The notes beneath the pieces are model-generated. The model was not told the DNA's origin. It did no database searches and worked only from the letters and a program-made list of their open reading frames with translations. From JBGAPI01 sp044221335 (GTDB lineage: Bacteria; Pseudomonadota; Gammaproteobacteria; Xanthomonadales; Ahniellaceae): 64,000 nt of DNA. Positions 15,949 through 24,288 of this stretch are shown here, piece by piece (within the stretch, counting starts at the first letter, position 1; each line of letters starts with the position of its first letter). Made by a program: the position numbers and the translations under genes. The DNA is taken from positions 93,706 to 157,705 of the forward strand of contig JBGAPI010000004.1 in assembly GCA_044221335.1 (NCBI GenBank). Reading direction: 5' to 3'.

Positions 15949-16430
15949 GCCTCTCCCGGTTTCCAGTAGTCGTTCATCAGCTCGCAGGACCAGGCCGGCT
16001 GCCGGACGTCGGACCGCGGCAGGAATTCCGCCATCACCGGCTTCAGGTCGAGCACCGGCGTGCCGTCGATCGCGTCCAGTTCGGCGACGGTGAGCGCGCG
16101 GCCGGCAATGCCGACGACGCGGCAGATCGTGCTGCCGATCCGGTTCGGGCGGTTCTTGCCGCGCTGCGCGAAGATGCCGATCGCCGGCCAGTCCGGGTTG
16201 TTGCGCGGATGGCGGGCGCCGCTGACGATCTTCGCGGGATCGACGCGGTCTAACACGAACAGCACCTCGACGTGGGAAAACGCATCGAGCCCGCGGAGCG
16301 CGTCCTCCGGAAATGTCGCCGAGAGTTCGATCGTCGCGGTCGCGCCGCCCCAGAAGTCATCTTCCGGCTGCTGTCGCCGGCACCGGACCGTGCCGATCGC
16401 TCGCATCTCGAACCGCGCCGTCTCGCTCAT
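15945..16430 (-). CDS. trmO: TrmO-like tRNA (N6-threonylcarbamoyladenosine-37) methyltransferase
   Basis: The product has 161 residues from the ATG at 16430; the open frame to 16502 is probably not translated. RAIGTVRC at the start, LDAFSHVEVLFVLDRV in the middle, and IGIFAQRGKNRPNRIGSTIC are the typical TsaA/TrmO (UPF0066) motifs around the SAM-binding beta-barrel, followed by DGTPVLDLKPVMAEF. Some members of this family do not act on tRNA, and this one is shorter than E. coli TrmO (235 aa) because it lacks the C-terminal domain. The exact substrate is therefore unsure. Confidence 0.75.
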   Translation of the reverse strand: MSETARFEMRAIGTVRCRRQQPEDDFWGGATATIELSATFPEDALRGLDAFSHVEVLFVLDRVDPAKIVSGARHPRNNPDWPAIGIFAQRGKNRPNRIGSTICRVVGIAGRALTVAELDAIDGTPVLDLKPVMAEFLPRSDVRQPAWSCELMNDYWKPGEA

Positions 16431-16452
16431 GCGCCGACCTGCTCCATCGGAT

Positions 16453-16902
16453 TCATTCGGGATCGCCGAGCCACGCCCCGCCCCAGCTCGTCGGGTCGAC
16501 ATCGCGCTCGGACTGGGTGAAGGTCCAGACCCGGCCGATCAGGTCCGCGGCGCTGTACTGGCGTTCACCGTAGGGCTGCGAGGTCGGCGGCACGAGGATG
16601 CGCGCGCCGGCGGCCCGGGCCGCGAGGCAATGATCGTCGGCGTCGCGGACCCGGATCATCATCGCGTGGCCGTGGATCAGCCCGGCGGGTGCGCTGGCGG
16701 AGTCGGCGAGCACGAAGGCGCCATTGCCGGCCAGCATCTGGATCCGGTGCGCACCGATCCGGAGGCGCTGACGGAAGCCGAAGGCATGGCACAACCACTC
16801 GGCCGCGGCGATCACGTCGGGATAGTGCAGCACCGGCAACACCGTCGCCGTGGGAATCGAACGGTTGTTGTAGCCGTCGACGAAGATCGCGTCCGTGCTC
16901 AT
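16453..16902 (-). CDS. VOC/glyoxalase-like protein
   Basis: The product has 149 residues from the ATG at 16902. ATVLPVLHYPDVIAAAEWLCHAFGF is a classic VOC opening, and DADDHCLAARAAGARILVPP followed by YGERQYSAADLIGRVWTFTQ is the usual second half. The substrate is unknown. It lies just upstream of trmO on the same strand. The upstream open frame to 17400 belongs to the shadow of the neighbouring gene. Confidence 0.8.
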   Translation of the reverse strand: MSTDAIFVDGYNNRSIPTATVLPVLHYPDVIAAAEWLCHAFGFRQRLRIGAHRIQMLAGNGAFVLADSASAPAGLIHGHAMMIRVRDADDHCLAARAAGARILVPPTSQPYGERQYSAADLIGRVWTFTQSERDVDPTSWGGAWLGDPE

Positions 16903-16972
16903 GGGCGGCGCCTCGAAACCTGGAGCGCTGATGACGATAGCAGTGGGCGAAATCTCCGGAGCATGCCGGCGG

Positions 16973-18040
16973 TCATGGCATGGAATCCGCGGCCTGGAAC
17001 AGGGCTTCGAGCGTCGGACCAAAGTCCTGCCCGCTGTAGGCCTTGAGGATGCCGGCGCGGCGCCGCAGTTCTTCCTGGTACGCCGGGTCGCGATAGACCG
17101 ACGCCGGCGGATAGTCGGCGTGGTTGCCGCCGAGCCAGAGCAGGCCGTCGACCGCGGCGTCGAGGCGCGGCCAGTGCTTGTCGGGCCGGAAGGAGAAGCG
17201 TCTTCGTGCGCCGTCGCTGCTGCCGACGACGCTCGGCGCGAAGTCGGCGTACTGCAGGCTCCGCGCCGCGAACGGCGAGCCGGCCAGCGGCGTGAAGCTC
17301 GGCGCCGGCGGCAGTCCGAGCGCGACTGCCGCCTCGGCGAACGGTACGGTGAGGACGCTGAACAACGCGCCCGGGTGGGAAGCCGCCAGGCGTTGCGCAA
17401 GCGGGCGCTCCTCGGGCCCGCCGGCGATGCCCTCGGGCACCGTGCGCAGCGCGTGCAGCAGCCCGGCGATCAGCAGTGCACGCTGGCCCTTGTCCAGCAC
17501 CTCGCGTTCGACGATCCGCGCGTAGCTGCCGTCACGGTCGTCCCAGGGCGCGTAGTCGGCGACGCCGTGGATCGTCGACCAGTCCAGGGGCGGATCGGCG
17601 AGGACGAGGCGCAGCGGATGGGGACACAGCTTTGCATGGTTGATCGCGCGCAGCCGCTCGAACACGCGGCGATACATCGGCGCGTTCCAGGTCAGCGGCA
17701 CGGCGGTGTCCTGCCAGGCGTGGCGCAACTCGTCGTCAGCCACCTCGGCGCCGGCGACGTAGGCATCGACGAGCGGCTGGAAGCGCGAGTTGCCGAACTC
17801 GACGACGACCGCGTCGGCGCGACAGATGAATTCCGGAGACGCCAGCAGCCGCTGCAGGAAGGCGTGGATCTCGCGGCTGCGATGCAGCTCGCCGATCAGG
17901 ATCAGCGGGTGGCGATCGAACTGGCGCGCCAGTGCGCTGATCGCGGCGGACTCGCGGGTCTCGCCGGTCCCGGCGACGGTCGGGCTCGTCGCTGCAACGC
18001 CGGCGAGGAACAGGACCAGGGCAAGCCATGCGGCGCGCAT
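16973..18040 (-). CDS. Secreted protein, possibly ChaN/Tiki-like
   Basis: The product has 355 residues from MRAAWLALVLFLAGVAATSP, with a signal peptide to about residue 24. RHPLILIGELHRSREIHAFL and ADAVVVEFGNSRFQPLVDAY resemble the GExH and E-containing strands of ChaN and erythromycin-esterase-like proteins. The match is partial, so this is a fold suggestion. The gene lies 4 bases downstream of a second secreted protein gene (18045-18395). Confidence 0.5.
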   Translation of the reverse strand: MRAAWLALVLFLAGVAATSPTVAGTGETRESAAISALARQFDRHPLILIGELHRSREIHAFLQRLLASPEFICRADAVVVEFGNSRFQPLVDAYVAGAEVADDELRHAWQDTAVPLTWNAPMYRRVFERLRAINHAKLCPHPLRLVLADPPLDWSTIHGVADYAPWDDRDGSYARIVEREVLDKGQRALLIAGLLHALRTVPEGIAGGPEERPLAQRLAASHPGALFSVLTVPFAEAAVALGLPPAPSFTPLAGSPFAARSLQYADFAPSVVGSSDGARRRFSFRPDKHWPRLDAAVDGLLWLGGNHADYPPASVYRDPAYQEELRRRAGILKAYSGQDFGPTLEALFQAADSMP

Positions 18041-18044
18041 CGCG

Positions 18045-18395
18045 CTACTCCGGAGAAATGCCGGTGCCGGTGCCGTGCAGCCGTTCGCTCCGCACCCAGC
18101 CGATCGCATCGCCGCCGGCCTTCTTCAGGTACATCACCCGGGTGTAGCTGCCGAATTCCGAGTACGCGATGACCTCGTCCTTCGGGATGATGAACACTCC
18201 GGGCATCCGACAGCGCTCGTCCGGTGCGGAGTAGAACTGCAGACGTCCCTCGCCGATGACGCGGTGGATCGCGAGATGCCCGGGAATGCGGACACCGTCG
18301 TCGATGCCGTGGCGATCCAGCGCCTCGCAGTCCGGCGCCGGCGGTGCCGCCGCCGGTGACAGTGCCATCATCAGTCCCGCGAACAGTGGGCTCAT
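18045..18395 (-). CDS. Small secreted protein, unknown function
   Basis: The product has 116 residues with an N-terminal signal peptide MSPLFAGLMMALSPAAAPPA. The mature part has two Cys (DCEALDR and ERCRMPG) that could form a disulfide, then VFIIPKDEVIAYSEFGSYTRVMYL and an AIGWVRSERL end that looks like a bacterial SH3 strand. It is followed after 4 bases by the gene at 16973, so the two are probably cotranscribed. Confidence 0.6.
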   Translation of the reverse strand: MSPLFAGLMMALSPAAAPPAPDCEALDRHGIDDGVRIPGHLAIHRVIGEGRLQFYSAPDERCRMPGVFIIPKDEVIAYSEFGSYTRVMYLKKAGGDAIGWVRSERLHGTGTGISPE

Positions 18396-18408
18396 CGTTC
18401 CTCCGTCT

Positions 18409-18705
18409 TCAGCGTGGCGTCTCGGTCACGCGCGGCGACAGCTGCACCAGCGCCTGCTCGCCGATATCGATGCCGGCACCGGCGAGGCGATCCTCCGGCA
18501 GCAGCAGCCACCAGCACTTCGAACGCGGGATCACATGGTTTTCGAACGCCTCGCCAGCCAGTCCGACGCGCACCGGATAGCCGCGACGCCCGGGCCGGAG
18601 CGCGACCGTGCCGATCGTCCAGCGCACGCCAGGATGGAACGGCACCTCGACCGCAGCGCCCGTGTGTCCGGCGAGCACGGTCGCTTCGAAACTCGCGTCG
18701 CCCAT
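18409..18705 (-). CDS. DUF1905-like protein
   Basis: The product has 98 residues from the ATG at 18705. VLAGHTGAAVEVPFHPGVRW, YPVRVGLAGEAFENHVIPRS and LVQLSPRVTETPR follow the order of the DUF1905 barrel (E.PF, the pVrv strand, and the v.L end). DUF1905 occurs in YdeI-like bacteriocin-protection proteins. The function here is unknown, and the match is by eye. Confidence 0.55.
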   Translation of the reverse strand: MGDASFEATVLAGHTGAAVEVPFHPGVRWTIGTVALRPGRRGYPVRVGLAGEAFENHVIPRSKCWWLLLPEDRLAGAGIDIGEQALVQLSPRVTETPR

Positions 18706-18776
18706 GGTCGACCCGCGGCAATCCCGAGGGTGCCACCTTAGCTCAGGCGAGGACGAATGAGACCCGGATGCGCCGA

Positions 18777-19229
18777 TCACGGTCGCGGCGCCGCGTCCTC
18801 GCGGAAACGGAGCGCGCGCAGCACTGCCAGTGCGCGCTGCTGCTCCTCCCGGCTCTGTGCGTGCGTCCAGGCATGGACCTTGAGACCGGAGGTACCGATT
18901 TCGAATACCGTCTCGAGGCCGAACGGGAAGTCTCCATCCTTGCCCGTCGCGACGATCCATCCGACCGGGTGTCCGCCGATCTCGCCGGCCGTGGGCCGCT
19001 GCTCGGGATTCGGGTGATATGCCGGCGCATGGCCGAGGTAGAGGCCGAAGACCAGGTGCTCGCGCTCCGCGGGATAGGCGTAGCAGAGGTCGAAGTCGGG
19101 ACCCCGTTGCGCCTTCCAGTGCAGGCCGGACGAAGCCGGCAGCCGTGGACAGGACTCGTCCGATTCCGCCGCGCGCAGGCCGCAGGCGGCGACGAGCGCG
19201 ACCATCGCCGCGATGCTTGCGGCCTTCAC
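18777..19229 (-). CDS. Putative lipoprotein
   Basis: The product has 150 residues from a GTG at 19227-19229 that overlaps the stop of the upstream gene as GTGA. The N-terminus VKAASIAAMVALVAAC carries a lipobox ending in Cys16. The mature part has FDLCYAYPAEREHLVFGLYLG and HPVGWIVATGKDGDFPFGLE, but no family is recognised. It is very likely translated together with the HbpS-like gene at 19226. Confidence 0.65.
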   Translation of the reverse strand: MKAASIAAMVALVAACGLRAAESDESCPRLPASSGLHWKAQRGPDFDLCYAYPAEREHLVFGLYLGHAPAYHPNPEQRPTAGEIGGHPVGWIVATGKDGDFPFGLETVFEIGTSGLKVHAWTHAQSREEQQRALAVLRALRFREDAAPRP

Positions 19230-19714
19230 GGCGTCGGCTCGTGCCTGCGCTCGCTCGCGAGGCCGGCGGCCCTGATTCCGGCGGCCGCACAGGCGGCATC
19301 GTCGGCCGGTGCCTCGCCGGAGACCCCGACCGCGCCGAGGAAGGCCTTGCCGTCGGCGCTGAAGATCGGCACGCCGCCGGGCACGGTGACCACATGCGGT
19401 GCGTCGCGGAAGCCCGGCGTCTCCTTGGCCGAGGCCTCCATCTGCGCCGTCGAGAAGTGCCACAGAGCCGTCGCCTCGGCCTTGGCCATCGCGAATTCGG
19501 TGACGCCGGGCTGATTGCCGTCCATCCGCAGCAGTGCGACGGGATGGCCGCCGTCGTCGTCGACGACGATCGCGTGGCTCTGGCCCTTGGCTTTCGCGGC
19601 GGCGACGCAGCCATCGACGATGGCGCGCGCCGCGGCGACATCGAGGCCAGCCGCCCGCGCGGGACCTGGAGCCGCGGCGAGCGCGGCCAGATGGATGGCG
19701 ACGATGACCTTCAT
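19226..19714 (-). CDS. GlcG/HbpS-like secreted protein
   Basis: The product has 162 residues from MKVIVAIHLAALAAAPGPARA, a signal peptide. The mature part has AKAKGQSHAIVVDDDGGHPV, then MAKAEATALWHFSTAQMEAS and GGVPIFSADGKAFLGAVGVSG, the conserved heme-binding-like fold of the GlcG/HbpS family. A heme or cofactor role in the periplasm is possible, but many members have no known ligand. Start 19714 fits the signal peptide; the open frame to 19906 is not used. Confidence 0.82.
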   Translation of the reverse strand: MKVIVAIHLAALAAAPGPARAAGLDVAAARAIVDGCVAAAKAKGQSHAIVVDDDGGHPVALLRMDGNQPGVTEFAMAKAEATALWHFSTAQMEASAKETPGFRDAPHVVTVPGGVPIFSADGKAFLGAVGVSGEAPADDAACAAAGIRAAGLASERRHEPTP

Positions 19715-19838
19715 GGCAGCCCCTCGACGTGACGGATGCATCAGTCCGCTTCGATCCGGACGATGTTTCCGCACTGTCGGACGACCGCGCCGCGACCGCG
19801 AGTGCCGATGGTCGTGGCCGCGATGCCGGCCTACCGGA

Positions 19839-20450
19839 TCAAGGGGCAGCGGCCGCAGCCGCTGCGCGCCGGAACGAATAGCGATCGACGACGCTCCAGC
19901 GGCCATCGGCGCTCCGCTCCTCGTTCACGACCTCGTACGCGTCGTCACCATGTCGCTGCAGGGTCTGGCGCAGGGCGAGGCGTTCGCCGACGATTTCCGC
20001 GTCCTCTGCGATCAGCTCCAGGCGGTCGCCGCGCCAGCCCGGCGCGAGCGACACCAGGGCATTGCCGCTGCCGTCGAGCGCGATCGCCTTCCAGCGCCGG
20101 GTCACCGGATCGAAGCCGAGGAAGCCGAGGTCCTGGCTACCGCCGGGATAGTCGCCGCTGATCTCGAGCCAGGTGCCGCGCAGCACGCGGCGGACCGTGC
20201 TGCGACCGTGGTCATGGCGCTCCGGCGTGCCGTCGGTGGCGAGCACGACGACTTCGATGTCCCAGGTGCCGACCAGCCAGTCGACCGCGGCCATCTCCGC
20301 CGGCGCCTCGCCGAGGTGTTCGAGGTCCGGCCGCTGCGCGAGGCGATCGGCGATGCGCTGGTAGAGCGCGGGGGCGGCTTCGGCGGCGAGACAGCCCTCG
20401 GCACCGCCGCACATCAGGAGCATGGCGAGGAGGAGATTCGGATGGCGCAT
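19839..20450 (-). CDS. Secreted DUF1579-like protein
   Basis: The product has 203 residues with an N-terminal signal MRHPNLLLAMLLMCGGAEG. VDWLVGTWDIEVVVLATDGT is the WLVGxW box of the DUF1579/lipocalin-like proteins, with VRRVLRGTWLEISGDYPG and LGFLGFDPVTRRWKAIALDG following in the expected order. An Ala-rich tail ends the protein. The function is unknown. Confidence 0.75.
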   Translation of the reverse strand: MRHPNLLLAMLLMCGGAEGCLAAEAAPALYQRIADRLAQRPDLEHLGEAPAEMAAVDWLVGTWDIEVVVLATDGTPERHDHGRSTVRRVLRGTWLEISGDYPGGSQDLGFLGFDPVTRRWKAIALDGSGNALVSLAPGWRGDRLELIAEDAEIVGERLALRQTLQRHGDDAYEVVNEERSADGRWSVVDRYSFRRAAAAAAAP

Positions 20451-20594
20451 CGATGATTCACCTGGTGGTCAAGGGCCGTGCTCGGATTGCGCTCGCCTGC
20501 CCGTCGGCAGCGACATCATTACGCGCACAGTGGATACCGGGATGCGCACAGTCGAGCGGGTGCGGCGCGCAATCCCCGCCGACCGCGACGTCGT

Positions 20595-21143
20595 TCACGG
20601 CGGCATGTCCCGCAGCAGGATCTTGCTCAGCACTGCCACCACGCTGTCCTGGTAGCCGTGATGGGACAGCCGCCGCAACTGTTCCTTCAGCCAGGTCGCG
20701 TCGTACAGGTCCCAACCCTCGTTCGCGAAGTGGACCCCGAGCTCCCTGCGATCCCGGGTGGATGCGATCCGCGCAGCCGCCAGCGCCAGCCGGACCACGG
20801 GCTGCGGCCGCACCATCCCGGAGACGGTGAGCTGCCGGACCAGGCGATGGAACACCACCTTGCGCAGCACCGGGTCGACGAACAGCTTGTAGCGGCTGGA
20901 GGTGTCCTCCTGCTTGAACGAGGCGGCCACGACCCCGCGCGAATCGAGATAGGACTTGCACTCGACCACCAGCAGCTCGTTGCGCTTCGCGTTGTACGCG
21001 ATCAGATCGAGCTCCCAGCGCGGCGACGACGGCCGGCCGATCCGGCGCTTCTCGGCCTTGGTCAGTTCGACCTTGAAACCGCCGACGACCCAATAGCCGC
21101 GGGACCGCAGCAGCTCCCCGACCAGGGATTCGAAGGCGTCCAC
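20595..21143 (-). CDS. PD-(D/E)XK-type nuclease-like protein
   Basis: The product has 182 residues from the GTG at 21143. The core is WELDLIAYNAKRNELLVVEC followed by KSYLDS, which gives the ELD...(V)ECK arrangement of the restriction-endonuclease-like fold (Asp near residue 39, Glu and Lys near 53-55). The N-terminus VDAFESLVGELLRSRGYWVV is the usual helix of these proteins. No methylase or other defence gene is adjacent; the upstream gene (DUF1761) is 11 bases away. Its substrate is unknown. Confidence 0.7.
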   Translation of the reverse strand: MDAFESLVGELLRSRGYWVVGGFKVELTKAEKRRIGRPSSPRWELDLIAYNAKRNELLVVECKSYLDSRGVVAASFKQEDTSSRYKLFVDPVLRKVVFHRLVRQLTVSGMVRPQPVVRLALAAARIASTRDRRELGVHFANEGWDLYDATWLKEQLRRLSHHGYQDSVVAVLSKILLRDMPP

Positions 21144-21154
21144 GATTCGAACGC

Positions 21155-21550
21155 TCAGCGCCAGAGGCCGAGGACCAGCCCGTAGATTCCGAATTGCAGC
21201 GTGTGGTATCCCCCGTCGATCGCCCACATCCGAAGGCTGCGGCTGGCGAACTGGTAGTTGATCCCGAATGCGGCGGCGACGAGGCCGGCACCGATCGTGA
21301 GGCCCTGCAGTGCCGACGACCGCGCATCGGCGCCGGGCGGGATCACCGAGGCGTAGGCGAGCGCCGCGACCAGCGCGAACAGGAAGCTGACGCCGAACAC
21401 CTTCGCCGGATGACCGCCGGCGCCCTTCGGCGGATGGCCGGCCTCGCGGTTCCAGGTCGGGCCGAACAGCAACGGCGAGTACCAGAGGCCGCCGAGCAGG
21501 AAGCTCGAGAGCGCGGCGACGAGAACGGCGAGCGGAGCGACGGTCGACAT
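21155..21550 (-). CDS. DUF1761 membrane protein
   Basis: The product has 131 residues from the ATG at 21550 and four hydrophobic segments. VAALSSFLLGGLWYSPLLFG is the typical first helix of DUF1761 (A.v..f.lGg.WYsp), and the final HTLQFGIYGLVLGLWR is also typical. The function is unknown. The nuclease-like gene follows after 11 bases, so the two share a transcript. Confidence 0.8.
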   Translation of the reverse strand: MSTVAPLAVLVAALSSFLLGGLWYSPLLFGPTWNREAGHPPKGAGGHPAKVFGVSFLFALVAALAYASVIPPGADARSSALQGLTIGAGLVAAAFGINYQFASRSLRMWAIDGGYHTLQFGIYGLVLGLWR

Positions 21551-21618
21551 GAGGACGGCGCCGGACGGGGTCGCCGGCGAGCATATCCGGTCGCGTGCCC
21601 AGGCGTGGGCGCAGGCTC

Positions 21619-22092
21619 CTAGCGCTTTCCGTCCGTCGGTGCCGCTCGCTCCAGGCGCCGGAACAGCGCCACGATCGCGGCCAGCCCCGCGGCGAACGCG
21701 ATCGCGACCACCAGCTGGTGGGAGGGGACGTGCCGCCCGGGCCGATAGTGGGCCATCTGGAAGCTGAGCCACAGCAGCAGCGTGAAGCCGCCGAGGATCC
21801 AGGAGACCGCTTCGCGGCGCCGCGGCGCGACGAGCGTCGGCAGCAGCACGATGGTGGCCGCCGCCAGGGGCGCAGCCAGGCCGTCCTTCAGCAGGGCGAA
21901 CCCCAACGGCCAGATGCAGGCGAAGTCCAGATCGGCGCCATAGTGGCCTCCGCGTCCCGGCGGGCAGTAGCCAAGGGCGAGGTCACGGCTGATCGAATGC
22001 CAGGAGCTGCCGGCCATCACCAGCGCGAACAGGTAGGCCGGTGGGACCAGCAGCCAGCGCACGCCGCGCACGGCCTTCTGCAGTTGTTCCAT
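21619..22092 (-). CDS. Membrane protein of unknown function
   Basis: The product has 157 residues with about four hydrophobic segments: LLVPPAYLFALVMAGS near 14-30, WPLGFALLKDGLAAPLAAAT, WILGGFTLLLWLSFQM and LVVAIAFAAGLAAIVAL. Two Cys lie in the first loop (GYCPP and FAC). I do not recognise a family. Confidence 0.6.
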   Translation of the reverse strand: MEQLQKAVRGVRWLLVPPAYLFALVMAGSSWHSISRDLALGYCPPGRGGHYGADLDFACIWPLGFALLKDGLAAPLAAATIVLLPTLVAPRRREAVSWILGGFTLLLWLSFQMAHYRPGRHVPSHQLVVAIAFAAGLAAIVALFRRLERAAPTDGKR

Positions 22093-22269
22093 GGCGTCGC
22101 CCTCGTCGGTTCGGCAGCGCCCTGCAGCGCTCGGGTGACCGCCATCTTCGCTCGCCGTCGCGACCCCGGGCTGGCGCCGATCGGGCGATTCGCGGACGAG
22201 CGGGCTGCGGACCCTTGCCAGCCGCTCGACCGGCGTCGCAACCGCCCGCCATCGGTGCGGGCCTGCTGC

Positions 22270-22716
22270 CTAGCCCGGGATCTGCGGCTCGACCAGCGTC
22301 GCCAGCTGCGCCAGCGATTCCTGCCAGCCGAGCGTGCACATCTCGACCGGAATGGCCGCGGGGATGCCCGACTGCTCGATGTTCACTTCGGTGCCGCACA
22401 GCACCTTGCGGAATGTCACGGTGACGAAGAGCTCGCCAGGCAGATTGGGATCATCGAAGCGATCGGTGTAGACGATGCGCTCGCCCGGCACCAGCTCGCG
22501 GTACTCGCCGCCGAAGCTGTGGCCGTTGCCGCTGCCGAAATTGGCGAAGCTCATCCGGAAGGTCCCGCCGACCCGGGCGTCGAGATGGTCGACCGTGCAG
22601 GTGAAGCCGTAGGGCGGCAGCCACTTGGCCAGCGCGGCGGCGTCGAGGAATGCCTTGTAGATCCGCTCCGGCGGGCACTTCAGCACGCGGTGGAAGCGGA
22701 CGGTTCCGGTAGCCAT
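22270..22716 (-). CDS. SRPBCC (AHSA1-like) protein
   Basis: The product has 148 residues from the ATG at 22716. VRFHRVLKCPPERIYKAFLD, KWLPPYGFTCTVDHLDARVG and ESLAQLATLVE follow the AHSA1 order of a first strand, a helix with a W.P turn, and a C-terminal helix that closes the pocket. The ligand is unknown. Confidence 0.85.
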   Translation of the reverse strand: MATGTVRFHRVLKCPPERIYKAFLDAAALAKWLPPYGFTCTVDHLDARVGGTFRMSFANFGSGNGHSFGGEYRELVPGERIVYTDRFDDPNLPGELFVTVTFRKVLCGTEVNIEQSGIPAAIPVEMCTLGWQESLAQLATLVEPQIPG

Positions 22717-22765
22717 GGGACGCTTCTTGTCGCCGGTGAAGCTCGGACCATAGCACCCCGCGCCT

Positions 22766-23836
22766 TCAGGGCATTGCGCCGCGGCCGCTCGACCCGTCGG
22801 CGGCGGCGCAGGGCACGTCGGCGTACTTCCCTTGGCTGCGGTCGAAGCGGAGGCTCTCGCGCCGGTCCGCGGGGACGGCGTTGAATCGTGCCAGCAGGCC
22901 ATCGGCAAGACGCTGCGCGTCTGCCCGCTGCGACGGCGAGAGCCCGGAAAACGGCCGATCGCCGCCGGGAACCTCCACGCCACTGCCCTCCGGCGCCTGC
23001 AGCGCGGCGAGATAGTAGGCATAGGCGACGACCGGATCGATGCTGATCCTTGGCACAGCGAGCGTGCGCGGGAATTCCGGCCACGGCGCCTCCGGGTAGG
23101 ACAGATCGCTGAGTGCGGCCAGTGCGCCGGGGTTGCCGCGCGCCACCGCCGCCTCGAGCAGCGGGAACACGTTGTCGCGATAGATCTGCCAGCGCTGCAG
23201 GTCGTCGAGCATTCGGGTCTCGTCCAGCGCCGGTCGCATCGCGAAGTGGAGCTGCGCGCCGGGCGAGCCGCGGGTCGCGGCCGCGTACTGGTAGTCGAAG
23301 GCGCTGGCGAGAGTCGCGCGGTCGACGCCCTTGCAGTGCCGCAGCATCGTCTGCTGCGACTGCTCCTGCCGGAGGATCGCCTGGGCGAGTTGCTCGCGCC
23401 CGGCAGCCGTCTGCCGGGGATTGTTGGCGGACATCGCCGCGAGCTCGACCTGCTGATCGAGCCGGGCGCGGTCGCGAGCGAAGTCCATGCAGTGTGCGAG
23501 CTCGCTGCCGAGGCGGCACGCGGCAGCCATGTCGCCCTGATCGGCGCGCTGGCGCAGCTCGTCGAGCACCTCGGACAGGGGCGCGTCGAGCGGCGGGAGG
23601 GGCCGGATCGGCGCGACGGCAGTCGGCGCGGTGGGCGGCGTGGCCGGCGGCGTCGAACGAGCCGACGGATCGGACTCGCGCTCGGACGCTGGGGCGACGG
23701 CAGCGGCCGGCTCGCCCGGCGCTTGTCGTCCGCTCGCCGCGGCGGGCACGGTCGCCGCCGGCGGCCGCAGCAGCACCACGGCTAGCAGCGCCGACAGCAG
23801 AACCGGCCCCGCGGCAAGCAGGACGATCCGCTTCAT
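22766..23836 (-). CDS. Single-pass membrane or secreted protein with Sel1-like helices
   Basis: The product has 356 residues. MKRIVLLAAGPVLLSALLAV is a signal anchor, followed by about 50 Ala/Pro/Ser-rich residues. The rest is helical, with ADQGDMAAACRLGSELAHC, AATRGSPGAQLHFAM and AVARGNPGALAALSDL, which resemble degenerate Sel1/TPR repeats. The Cys residues near 106, 115 and 168 are notable in a protein facing the periplasm. No family is recognised. Confidence 0.6.
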   Translation of the reverse strand: MKRIVLLAAGPVLLSALLAVVLLRPPAATVPAAASGRQAPGEPAAAVAPASERESDPSARSTPPATPPTAPTAVAPIRPLPPLDAPLSEVLDELRQRADQGDMAAACRLGSELAHCMDFARDRARLDQQVELAAMSANNPRQTAAGREQLAQAILRQEQSQQTMLRHCKGVDRATLASAFDYQYAAATRGSPGAQLHFAMRPALDETRMLDDLQRWQIYRDNVFPLLEAAVARGNPGALAALSDLSYPEAPWPEFPRTLAVPRISIDPVVAYAYYLAALQAPEGSGVEVPGGDRPFSGLSPSQRADAQRLADGLLARFNAVPADRRESLRFDRSQGKYADVPCAAADGSSGRGAMP

Positions 23837-23849
23837 CGGCCCCGAGGTC

Positions 23850-24245
23850 TCATGGATCGACGACGCTGGTCCCCGGCGGATACCAGGTCACCTCGAAGCG
23901 GATGCCGTCGGGGTCGCGCATGAACAACGCCTCGGCGCCGCCGAGGTTCTGGATCTCCGGCACCACGAAACCGGCCGCCGCCATCGTCGCGCGCACCGCG
24001 CGGACGACCTCGCCCGACGGTGCGCCGAAACCCAGGTGATTCATGCCCGGCGCGTAGCGGCCGTAGTCGGCGGTGCCGGCGTGCGCCTGGCGGAACTGCA
24101 GGAAGCTGCCGGCGCCATCGGTCCAGGTCGTCGTCGAGCGACGTTCCCAGCCGAGCGCGGCGAGCAGGGTCTCGTAGTACGGCAGGCTGACCGCGAGCTC
24201 GCGGACCATGATCGAGACGTGGTCGATGCGCAGCGCGGCGCTCAT
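23850..24245 (-). CDS. VOC/glyoxalase-like protein
   Basis: The product has 131 residues. IDHVSIMVRELAVSLPYYETL is the VOC opening with a His ligand, and MNHLGFGAPS and ALFMRDPDGIRFEVTW supply the second His and the final Glu. These residues fit a metal site of the glyoxalase/dioxygenase fold. The substrate is unknown. It is the third VOC-type gene in this window. Confidence 0.85.
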   Translation of the reverse strand: MSAALRIDHVSIMVRELAVSLPYYETLLAALGWERRSTTTWTDGAGSFLQFRQAHAGTADYGRYAPGMNHLGFGAPSGEVVRAVRATMAAAGFVVPEIQNLGGAEALFMRDPDGIRFEVTWYPPGTSVVDP

Positions 24246-24288
24246 CGGGTCGGCGCGCTGCGGATCGCGGTGACGTGGTCGCCGAGGA

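Noticed and set aside
15441..16253. 270-residue plus-strand frame starting MRCMMQRHRNH
   Set aside because: It runs antisense to DUF488 and trmO and has an Arg/Ala-rich shadow composition.
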